Source of the DNA: Lutibacter sp. | Lineage (GTDB): Bacteria; Bacteroidota; Bacteroidia; Flavobacteriales; Flavobacteriaceae | Direction: 5' to 3' | Assembly: GCA_002733665.1 (NCBI GenBank) | Contig: NVWM01000010.1 | Location: 23,993 to 87,992 of the forward strand | DNA: 64,000 nt | Shown: one piece after another, positions 43,398-49,757 of the stretch | How positions within the stretch are numbered: the first letter of the stretch is position 1 | How the letters are laid out: every line of letters starts with the position of its first letter | The notes under the pieces: model-generated | What the model saw: only the letters and a program-made list of their open reading frames with translations | What the model was told of the DNA's origin: nothing | Database searches by the model: none | Made by a program: the position numbers and the translations under genes

Positions 43398-44369
43398 ATG
43401 GCGAAAGTTAAATACTATTACGATTCAGAAACATTGTCTTATAAAAAAGTAGAAAAGAAAAAAGGAGTCTTTTTAAAAAAGTTTTTGTTTGGAATTTCAA
43501 CATTCGCCTTGGCAATGGTTGTTGGTTTTGTAGTGCTGTATAATTTCTTTGAAACACCTAATGAAAAAGCGCTTAAACGAGAGAATGAATATCTAAAATT
43601 AAATGAAGAACTTCATAAAAAAAGGATAGTTCAGTTTGAAAAAGTATTGGAAGATTTACAAGAAAGAGATAATAATATTTACAGAACATTTTTTGAGTTA
43701 AATCCTATTCCAGAAGAGCAAAGAACTGCAGGTTTTGGAGGTGTAAATAGATATAAATCATTGGAAGGATTTGACAATTCAGAAATGATTATTGATGTTA
43801 CTAAGAATATGGATATTCTTTCAAAACAACTATATGTTCAATCAAAATCATTGGATGAAATTGTACGATTGGCTGAAAATAAAGAAGAGTTATTAGCTGC
43901 AATTCCTGCAATTCAACCAGTAAAAAATGAAGATTTAACACGTATGGCTTCAGGATTTGGGTGGCGTACAGATCCGTTCTTAAAAACCCGTAAAAAACAT
44001 TATGGAATGGATTTTACCGCTCCAAGAGGAACTAAAATATATGCTACAGGTCCAGGAAAAATAATTCGAGCAGATGCAAGTGCGTCAGGGTTTGGAAAGC
44101 ATATAAGAATTGATCACGGATTTGGATATATTTCATTGTATGCCCATTTAAGCAAGTATAATGTGAGAAAAGGGCAACGTGTAAAACGAGGAGATTTGAT
44201 AGGTTTCGTTGGAAATACAGGGCGTTCTCAAGCGCCGCATCTTCATTATGAAATCAGAAAAAATAAAGAAAAAATCAATCCTATAAACTTCTATTATGGG
44301 AATTTATCTCCCAAAGAATTTGAAGCGATGCAAAAAGCAGCACAAATTGAAGGTCAATCGCTTGATTAG
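43398..44369 (+). CDS. M23-family metallopeptidase (peptidoglycan endopeptidase-like)
   Basis: 323-aa envelope protein: a short cytosolic start, one membrane helix (about residues 28-50: FLFGISTFALAMVVGFVVLY), a coiled coil (about 55-95), then the LytM/M23 domain in the periplasm. The zinc site is intact: HYGMDFTAPRGT (His, Asp), and HLHYEIR near the C-terminus. It probably cuts peptidoglycan cross-bridges during growth. Transcribed divergently from alaS and followed by the merR gene, which has its own promoter. Confidence 0.94.
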   Translation: MAKVKYYYDSETLSYKKVEKKKGVFLKKFLFGISTFALAMVVGFVVLYNFFETPNEKALKRENEYLKLNEELHKKRIVQFEKVLEDLQERDNNIYRTFFELNPIPEEQRTAGFGGVNRYKSLEGFDNSEMIIDVTKNMDILSKQLYVQSKSLDEIVRLAENKEELLAAIPAIQPVKNEDLTRMASGFGWRTDPFLKTRKKHYGMDFTAPRGTKIYATGPGKIIRADASASGFGKHIRIDHGFGYISLYAHLSKYNVRKGQRVKRGDLIGFVGNTGRSQAPHLHYEIRKNKEKINPINFYYGNLSPKEFEAMQKAAQIEGQSLD

Positions 44370-44406
44370 TGTTTCAATTTTATAAAAAGAACATACGATT
44401 TACTTT

Positions 44407-44414
44407 TATTTTTG
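44407..44414 (+). promoter_or_regulatory. -7 box of the merR-lemA-TPM operon
   Basis: TATTTTTG fits TAnnTTTG, 30 bases before the ATG at 44445. Confidence 0.6.
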
Positions 44415-44444
44415 TATATTCGTATTTGCTTGAAAACAGGAATA

Positions 44445-44777
44445 ATGTTTATTGATTTACCAGAAAAAAGATATTATAGAATAGGAGAGGTTGCCAAAGC
44501 TTTTGGTGTAAACACGTCTCTTATCCGTTTTTGGGAAAACGAATTTGATGTTTTAAAGCCAAAAAAAAACAAAAAAGGCAATCGTCTTTTTACTTCTACA
44601 GATTTACAAAACTTAAAATTAATCTTTTCTCTTGTTAAAGAAAAAGGATATACATTAGATGGTGCAAGAAAGAAAATGAAGGGAAATCCTAAAGGAATAA
44701 TGGATAAACAAGAAACAATTACAAACTTAGAAAACATAAAACAAGAATTAATTAACATTAAAAATCAACTATCATGA
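44445..44777 (+). CDS. MerR-family transcriptional regulator
   Basis: 110-aa regulator with an N-terminal winged helix (YYRIGEVAKAFGVNTSLIRF, WENEFDVLKPKKNKKGNRLF) and a short C-terminal helix; no cysteines for metal sensing are seen, so it belongs to the small, cysteine-free group. The start is ATG 44445; the longer frame starts upstream with an unlikely leader. The stop overlaps the lemA start (ATGA), so it is translationally coupled to lemA and may regulate its own operon. Confidence 0.9.
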   Translation: MFIDLPEKRYYRIGEVAKAFGVNTSLIRFWENEFDVLKPKKNKKGNRLFTSTDLQNLKLIFSLVKEKGYTLDGARKKMKGNPKGIMDKQETITNLENIKQELINIKNQLS

Positions 44778-45364
44778 AAAAAGTTCTAATGCCATTAATA
44801 ATATTTGCCATAATTGGATTTGGTATCTTTAAATGGGGCGTAGGGGTAAACAATGAAATAATAGAGCAGGAAGGTTTAGCATTGGCACAATGGGCAAATG
44901 TTGAAAGTTCGTATCAACGTAGGGCAGATTTGATTCCAAATATTGTTGCGACAGTTAAAGGATATGCAGCACATGAAAAAGAAACACTCGAAGGTGTTAT
45001 TAAGGCACGTTCTGAAGCAACAAAAACAACTATAAATGCTGGAGATTTGACACCAGAAAAAATGGCAGCATTTCAAAAAGCGCAAAGTGGATTATCAGGA
45101 GCGTTGCAAAAATTGATGGTTGTTGTAGAGCGTTATCCAGATTTAAAAGCAGATCAAGGCTTCCTTAAGTCACAAGATCAGTTAGAAGGTACTGAAAATA
45201 GAATTAATACTGAACGTAATCGCTTTAATGGTTTAGCAGGAGCGTACAATATATTTATTGCTAAATTCCCAACTAACCTTGTTGCAAACTATATAAATAA
45301 GAGCGGAATGTCATTGTTTAAATCTGCTGAGGGAAGCGATGTTGCTCCAGTTGTTGAGTATTAA
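44774..45364 (+). CDS. LemA-family protein
   Basis: 196-aa inner-membrane protein with one N-terminal helix (MPLIIFAIIGFGIFKWGVG) and a long helical bundle. EGLALAQWANVESSYQRRAD and LIPNIVATVKGYAAHEKETL are signature segments, as is NRFNGLAGAYNIFIAKFP. The molecular function is not established; LemA genes often neighbour TPM-domain genes, as here. ATGA overlap with merR. Confidence 0.94.
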   Translation: MKKVLMPLIIFAIIGFGIFKWGVGVNNEIIEQEGLALAQWANVESSYQRRADLIPNIVATVKGYAAHEKETLEGVIKARSEATKTTINAGDLTPEKMAAFQKAQSGLSGALQKLMVVVERYPDLKADQGFLKSQDQLEGTENRINTERNRFNGLAGAYNIFIAKFPTNLVANYINKSGMSLFKSAEGSDVAPVVEY

Positions 45365-45374
45365 AAAAATATAA

Positions 45375-45815
45375 ATGACATCCAAACTTGAAGATTTTTT
45401 AACTGCCAGAGAAGAGCAACAAATTATTGCTGCCATAAAATCTGCTGAAAAAAATACTTCAGGAGAAATACGTGTACATATTGAAAAATCTACTGAAAAA
45501 CCTCCTTTGGAACGTGCAAAGGAGGTTTTTTGGCTTCTAAAAATGGACCAAACAAAGTTGCAAAACGGTGTGTTATTTTACGTAGCGGTTGATTGTAAAC
45601 AATTTGCTATATATGGAGATAGAGGAATTTATCACCAAACAACACCAGACTTTTGGAATGCTGAAAAAGAATTGGTATTGAATCACTTTTCTAAAAGACA
45701 AAATGTAGAAGGTCTTGTTTTAGCAATAGAGCAAGTAGGGGAAAAACTTCAAAAACTATTCCCTTTCACTTCTGATGATACTGACGAATTATCTAACGAA
45801 ATTTCTAAAGGATAA
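45375..45815 (+). CDS. TPM-domain protein without export signal
   Basis: 146-aa protein made of one TPM (repair/phosphatase) domain: AIKSAEKNTSGEIRVHIEKS, NGVLFYVAVDCKQFAIYGDRG, and YHQTTPDFWNAEKE. No signal peptide or helix is visible, so it should stay in the cytosol, unlike the next gene. An intrinsic-terminator-like hairpin lies inside the gene at 45496-45531. Confidence 0.9.
   Translation: MTSKLEDFLTAREEQQIIAAIKSAEKNTSGEIRVHIEKSTEKPPLERAKEVFWLLKMDQTKLQNGVLFYVAVDCKQFAIYGDRGIYHQTTPDFWNAEKELVLNHFSKRQNVEGLVLAIEQVGEKLQKLFPFTSDDTDELSNEISKG
45496..45531 (+). terminator. Terminator-like hairpin inside the TPM gene
   Basis: AAAAACCTCCTTT (45496-45508) and its exact complement (45518-45530) form a 13-bp stem with a 9-nt loop, followed by a T-run of six (45526-45531) that overlaps the stem end. 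It lies within codons for EKPPLERAKEVFW. Confidence 0.6.
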
Positions 45816-45816
45816 C

Positions 45817-46638
45817 GTGCAAAACATCAAAGTAAAAAATATAAAAACTTTCTTATTCATACTTTGTATGATGTTGAGTTTTGTTGGTTTTTCTCAAGAA
45901 ATTCCTGCAGTTCCTTCAAAACAAACAAGTGTTTATGATGACGCAAACTTGTTGACTGGTTTTGAGAAATCATCCCTCGAAAAAAAACTAATAAATTATG
46001 CAGATTCTACATCAACTCAAATAGTTGTTGCTACAGTTAATACAATTGGGAATAATGATATTTCTATGTATGCAACGGAATGGGCACACAAATGGAAGAT
46101 TGGTCAAGAAAAGGAAGATAATGGTGTTTTTTTATTGATAGCCAAAGACGATCGTAAAATGACTATTAGAACTGGTTATGGAACGGAACATTTATTGACT
46201 GATGCACTTTCAGGACGAATTATTAGAAACGTTTTAGCGCCAAATTTTAGAGAAGGAAACTATTATAAAGGTATTGATGACGCAACAGATGTTATCATAG
46301 CAGCACTAAATGGCGAATATAAAAATGACAATCAAAACCAATCAAAAAGTAGTGGAATTCCTATAGGAGTGATACTGTTTATTGTATTTTTTATCTTGAT
46401 GATTATTTTGTCTAAACGGAATAGAGGAGGAGGTAATTCTAATAATCGTGGTGGAAAAAGAAGTTCTGCTGCTGCAAGCATTTTGGAGTCTATTATCTTA
46501 AGTAATGCTGGAAGAAGTGGGAGTTTCGGTAGAGGTGGTTTTGGAAGTGGTTCTTCTGGAGGTGGTTTTGGCGGAGGCTTTGGTGGAGGTTTCGGTGGCG
46601 GAGGCTTCGGAGGAGGTGGAGCGTCTGGAGGATGGTAA
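45817..46638 (+). CDS. Exported TPM-domain protein with Gly-rich tail
   Basis: 273-aa protein with signal peptide (TFLFILCMMLSFVGFSQ), TPM domain (about 30-160: VYDDANLLTGFEKSSLEKKL, then IRTGYGTEHLLTDALSGRII), one membrane helix (about 195-212: GVILFIVFFILMIIL) and a C-terminal glycine/serine/phenylalanine-rich tail (GGGFGGGFGGG). This layout is usual for YgcG-type proteins. The start is GTG 45817, one base after the preceding stop codon; the longer frame from 45775 would overlap the upstream gene by 41 bases. Confidence 0.87.
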   Translation: MQNIKVKNIKTFLFILCMMLSFVGFSQEIPAVPSKQTSVYDDANLLTGFEKSSLEKKLINYADSTSTQIVVATVNTIGNNDISMYATEWAHKWKIGQEKEDNGVFLLIAKDDRKMTIRTGYGTEHLLTDALSGRIIRNVLAPNFREGNYYKGIDDATDVIIAALNGEYKNDNQNQSKSSGIPIGVILFIVFFILMIILSKRNRGGGNSNNRGGKRSSAAASILESIILSNAGRSGSFGRGGFGSGSSGGGFGGGFGGGFGGGGFGGGGASGGW

Positions 46639-46664
46639 CTAAAACCTAATCAAAAATTGTAATA

Positions 46665-47204
46665 ATGAATACTTTTAAAGATAGAATTTCTAAACTTAAA
46701 GAAAGTGTTAAAGGTTTTGCTAAGTTAGAGCGAATTCTCGCAGTCATTTGTATTTTTATTCCATTGATTTTGTTGATTTTTGATAGTTGGACTCTGAGGG
46801 AAAGTATTAGCAAGTATGCCGATATGAACAATAATCATATCTATGTTTTTTTGTTGTCAATTGCAGGAATGATGTTTGTTGTGAATGGCACAATCAACAA
46901 CAAGAAATGGTATAATATTGTCTTGGGTATTTCTTTAATGGGAGTTGCCTTATTCCACTGGAAAGATTTTGAATGGACTCATATAATTTTTGCTGGAATT
47001 TTCTTTTTAGGAAGTGCTATTGTGATAAGTTATTATACTTCTAAAAAACAATATTGGATTGCATGTACTATTGCAATTATAATTGTACTGTCTTTGTTAG
47101 CGCATTTTTGGTTACATTGGATTTCTTTGTTTGCTGCAGAATGGATTGCACTTGGAATTATTGGAATACAATATCTTCTAGAATCTTATGGTGTGTTAGA
47201 TTAA
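46665..47204 (+). CDS. Membrane protein of unknown function
   Basis: 179-aa protein with about five hydrophobic helices (ILAVICIFIPLILLIF, IYVFLLSIAGMMFVV, IVLGISLMGVALF, HIIFAGIFFLGSAIV, ACTIAIIIVLSLLAHF). No family was recognised. It follows the TPM gene by 26 bases and could be the last gene of the merR-lemA-TPM operon. It is convergent with the next gene, with only 5 bases between stop codons and no hairpin there. Confidence 0.75.
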   Translation: MNTFKDRISKLKESVKGFAKLERILAVICIFIPLILLIFDSWTLRESISKYADMNNNHIYVFLLSIAGMMFVVNGTINNKKWYNIVLGISLMGVALFHWKDFEWTHIIFAGIFFLGSAIVISYYTSKKQYWIACTIAIIIVLSLLAHFWLHWISLFAAEWIALGIIGIQYLLESYGVLD

Positions 47205-47209
47205 AAATA

Positions 47210-48217
47210 TTAATCTTCACTAACCTTTAGCACCAATTTTCCTGTTTTTTCTCCAGAAAATAGACGCAAGAACGTTTCATGAAAGTTTTCAATACCTTCA
47301 TAAATATCTTCTTTAGAAATCAATTTTCCTTGTTGCATCCATTGTCCCATTTGTTGGGTTGCAATATGATAGTTTTCAGCATAATCAAAAACAACCATTC
47401 CTTTCATAGATGCTCTATTAACAAGTAAAGATAAATAGTTTGAAGGACCTTTTACAGGAGTTGTATTGTTGTATTGAGATATTGCTCCACAGATGACAAT
47501 TCTTGCATGTAATGCTAATCTGCTTAGCGCAAATTCTAATATATCTCCACCAACGTTGTCAAAATATACATCAATTCCTTTCGAAAAATATTCTTTTAAT
47601 TTGTTAGAAATATCATCGTTTTTGTAATCTATTGCACCATCAAATCCTAGTGTATCAATAAGGTATTGACACTTTTCTTTTCCTCCAGCAATACCAATAA
47701 CTTTACAGTTTTTAATTTTTGCTATTTGACCAACAACACTTCCTACAGCACCAGCAGCTCCAGAAACTAAAACGGCATCACCTTCTTTGAGTTCTCCAAC
47801 TTCAAGAATTCCAAAATATGCTGTCATTCCAGTCATTCCCAGCGTTCCAGTGTATATTGGCAATGGAGCTAATTTTGGATCAACTTTATGATAACCAGTT
47901 CCGTCAGTTACAATATATTGTTGTGCACCAGTTTGACCATACACATGGTCTCCTATATTAAATTTTGGGTGATTTGAGGCGATAATTTCTCCTACGCCTC
48001 CTGCTCTCATCACAGCATCTATCTGAACTGGAGGAATATATGATCTACGGTCATCTAACCATCCTCTCATAGCAGGATCTAAAGAAATATACTCACATTT
48101 TACTAAGAATTCTCCGTCTTTTAGTTGCGGAATATCAGTTTTTACTAATTCCCAAGTGTCTTCTGTTGGTAATCCGAAAGGTCTTTTTCTAAGTAATATT
48201 TGTTTGTTTTGAGTCAT
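47210..48217 (-). CDS. NADP-dependent MDR oxidoreductase (zinc-independent alkenal/prostaglandin reductase type)
   Basis: 335-aa medium-chain reductase. LKDGEFLVKCEYISLDPAMRGW (in part) is the N-terminal family mark, DAVLVSGAAGAVGSVVGQIA the nucleotide loop, and VYFDNVGGDILEFAL the C-terminal mark. No structural or catalytic zinc ligands are seen. Members reduce alpha,beta-unsaturated ketones and aldehydes; the natural substrate is unknown. A TATTTTTG box lies 19 bases upstream. Confidence 0.92.
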   Translation of the reverse strand: MTQNKQILLRKRPFGLPTEDTWELVKTDIPQLKDGEFLVKCEYISLDPAMRGWLDDRRSYIPPVQIDAVMRAGGVGEIIASNHPKFNIGDHVYGQTGAQQYIVTDGTGYHKVDPKLAPLPIYTGTLGMTGMTAYFGILEVGELKEGDAVLVSGAAGAVGSVVGQIAKIKNCKVIGIAGGKEKCQYLIDTLGFDGAIDYKNDDISNKLKEYFSKGIDVYFDNVGGDILEFALSRLALHARIVICGAISQYNNTTPVKGPSNYLSLLVNRASMKGMVVFDYAENYHIATQQMGQWMQQGKLISKEDIYEGIENFHETFLRLFSGEKTGKLVLKVSED

Positions 48218-48235
48218 GACTAAATTTTAGATGCT

Positions 48236-48243
48236 CAAAAATA
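48236..48243 (-). promoter_or_regulatory. -7 box of the MDR oxidoreductase promoter
   Basis: The minus strand reads TATTTTTG (TAnnTTTG), 19 bases before the ATG. Confidence 0.6.
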
Positions 48244-48335
48244 CAACATTTATTTCTGCCTAAAATATATAATAATAAAACCCTATCTGATTTTAAAATT
48301 TTAGTCAAAAAAATGTTAAAACATTTGGCAAGTAG

Positions 48336-48349
48336 TTTTTTTTTTTTTT
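48336..48349. repeat. 14-nt homopolymer (T)
   Basis: Fourteen consecutive Ts in non-coding DNA. Length variation is likely; no regulated gene is evident nearby on this side. Confidence 0.95.
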
Positions 48350-48427
48350 GTAAGTTAGCAAAGTGAAAAAATAAAATTGCTATTTGAATAATTGCTACAT
48401 TCAATAAAAACTTATTAAAAAACAGTG

Positions 48428-48539
48428 TACTGTCATTCTGATGCGCCTTTGGCGTAGAAGAATCTCATTATATAACAGCATAAAAAATTAACAGAAGTTT
48501 GGTTCTAAATCTTGTCATTCTGAATGAAATGAAGAACCT
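48428..48539. repeat. Palindromic elements outside the paa block
   Basis: TGTCATTCTGATGCGCCTTT and GGCGTAGAAGAATCTCAT (about 48428-48466), then CTTGTCATTCTGAATGAAAT and GAAGAACCT (about 48511-48539). They share the TGTCATT start with the paa-block elements but are less symmetrical. Confidence 0.65.
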
Positions 48540-48644
48540 AAAAAAAACCTCTGTTTGTATAATCTTAAGAACAGTTAACGCGAATTAAATGTTTAACCTA
48601 AAACCAATAACTATGACATAGCTACTAAACACAAACAGAGGAGT
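48540..48644 (-). ncRNA. Candidate 6S RNA (6S-Flavo-like)
   Basis: Minus-strand RNA of about 100 nt. The 5' part CCTCTGTTTGT (48641-48631) pairs perfectly with the 3' part ACAAACAGAGG (48558-48548), an 11-bp closing stem directly followed by a run of eight Ts (48547-48540). A shorter inner stem GGTTAA/TTAACT is separated from the closing stem by large unpaired stretches. This closing stem, big bubble and apical stem is the 6S RNA plan, mimicking an open promoter to bind RNA polymerase. A perfect -7 box TATCTTTG lies 6-9 bases upstream. No protein frame fits. A different short regulatory RNA remains possible. Confidence 0.6.
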
Positions 48645-48649
48645 TGTTG

Positions 48650-48657
48650 CAAAGATA
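48650..48657 (-). promoter_or_regulatory. -7 box of the candidate 6S RNA
   Basis: The minus strand reads TATCTTTG, with initiation expected near 48643-48645, exactly before the closing stem. This is the main reason to believe the RNA is transcribed. Confidence 0.65.
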
Positions 48658-48731
48658 ACAAACCTCGTAGGATTATAAAAAATAATAAACGAGCAATTTT
48701 GCTCAAATCAATTAATTAAAATTTTACGATT

Positions 48732-48944
48732 ATGAAAAATATTAAAGGAATAATTTTAGGAATGGTATTTGTATTTGGAATGTCATATACCGCAGATGCT
48801 AATGCAACTACAATTTTAGAAATGGATGATTGTGCTATTTCTGCGATTGAAAGTTTAGAGAGTTTTCAAGATATGGGCGCACTTCAAGATTCGGAATCAG
48901 CAGGTAATTATTTAAATGACTTTTACGCAGATTGTATAGGGTAA
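48732..48944 (+). CDS. Small secreted two-cysteine peptide
   Basis: 70-aa protein with a signal peptide (cleavage near ADANA, residue 25), leaving about 45 acidic residues with only two cysteines, C34 and C68, near the two ends. That layout would permit one long-range disulfide. No family was recognised. It is followed by a 12-bp hairpin and then by GLPGLI and TonB-receptor genes in the same direction. It could be a partner or substrate of that system; this is inference from position only. Confidence 0.7.
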   Translation: MKNIKGIILGMVFVFGMSYTADANATTILEMDDCAISAIESLESFQDMGALQDSESAGNYLNDFYADCIG

Positions 48945-48956
48945 AATCAATAAATT

Positions 48957-48984
48957 ACAGTTCCGCTTATTAAAGCGGAACTGT
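48957..48984 (+). terminator. Hairpin after the small secreted-peptide gene
   Basis: A 12-bp perfect stem, ACAGTTCCGCTT with its complement, around the loop ATTA. The tail is ATTAAAAT rather than a T-run, so it may only reduce read-through into the GLPGLI gene, or stabilise the short mRNA. Confidence 0.65.
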
Positions 48985-49001
48985 ATTAAAATAAAAAAGA
49001 C

Positions 49002-49754
49002 ATGAAAGAAAAAACGATTTTTATAATTTTTGTAATATTTACTGTAAATTTTTACGGTCAAACATTTAAAGGAAAGGTAACTTATAATGTTGAAAATATA
49101 AATATAGGTTCTACAAAATTAAAACAAGAAACTCCTAAACAAAAAAAAATATTTGCTCATGTTATTGGTACGTTTGAATTAATAAAAAAATTACAATTAC
49201 AATTATTATTTGATGATAAGAATTCATATTTTCATAGTATTGATGAATTAATAAAAGATGGTGAGAATGAATTTCTTTATAAGACAGCAAGACTTGTGTC
49301 AAAAACAAAAAGCAATTATTTTTACTCTAAGAACGATATGCAGTTGATTGAGAAAAAAGAAAGTTTCGGGGAAATTTTCCTTATTTCTAAAAAGATAGAT
49401 GTTAGAGATTGGGAATTAGTTAATGAAACAAAAAAGATAGGGAAGTACTTGTGTTATAAAGCAAAGAGAATAGTAACTATTATTACACGACAAGGAGATA
49501 AGGATGTTAACCAAACAGTTTGGTACTCTCCAGAAATACCAATTTCTTTTGGACCTAAAGAGTTTGTTGGATTTCCAGGGCTAGTACTCCAAGTATTAGA
49601 TGGAAATATTCAATATACCGCCACAGAAATTGCGTTAAATCCAGTAGAAAAAATTGAAATAAAAGCAATTAGAGGTAAAGTTATAAGTGAGAGAGAGTAT
49701 AGAAAGGCAACACAAAAGTCAATAGATAATACAAATTCTTTTTTTAAGAAATAA
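49002..49754 (+). CDS. GLPGLI-family protein
   Basis: 250-aa exported protein (signal peptide TIFIIFVIFTVNFYGQ). It begins with the usual FKGKVTYNVENI segment, and the family signature appears as GFPGLVLQVLDGN near residue 187, a variant of GLPGLIL. GLPGLI proteins are confined to Bacteroidota, are of unknown function and are usually followed by a TonB-type receptor gene, as here with 3 bases between stop and start. Confidence 0.9.
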   Translation: MKEKTIFIIFVIFTVNFYGQTFKGKVTYNVENINIGSTKLKQETPKQKKIFAHVIGTFELIKKLQLQLLFDDKNSYFHSIDELIKDGENEFLYKTARLVSKTKSNYFYSKNDMQLIEKKESFGEIFLISKKIDVRDWELVNETKKIGKYLCYKAKRIVTIITRQGDKDVNQTVWYSPEIPISFGPKEFVGFPGLVLQVLDGNIQYTATEIALNPVEKIEIKAIRGKVISEREYRKATQKSIDNTNSFFKK

Positions 49755-49757
49755 ATT

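Larger units (their letters stand above)
48218..48731. other. 514-bp intergenic region with promoter, repeats and candidate 6S RNA
   Basis: No protein gene was supported here. It holds the -7 box of the MDR gene, a 14-nt poly-T tract (48336-48349), two dispersed palindromic elements (48428-48539), the candidate 6S RNA (48540-48644) with its promoter, and a small hairpin GAGCAA/TTGCTC (48691-48704) before the secreted-peptide gene. Confidence 0.8.

Noticed and set aside
46540..46636. GGT/GGA-rich repeat tract
   Set aside because: It is the low-complexity Gly/Phe tail of the exported TPM protein, normal for that family, and not a separate element.
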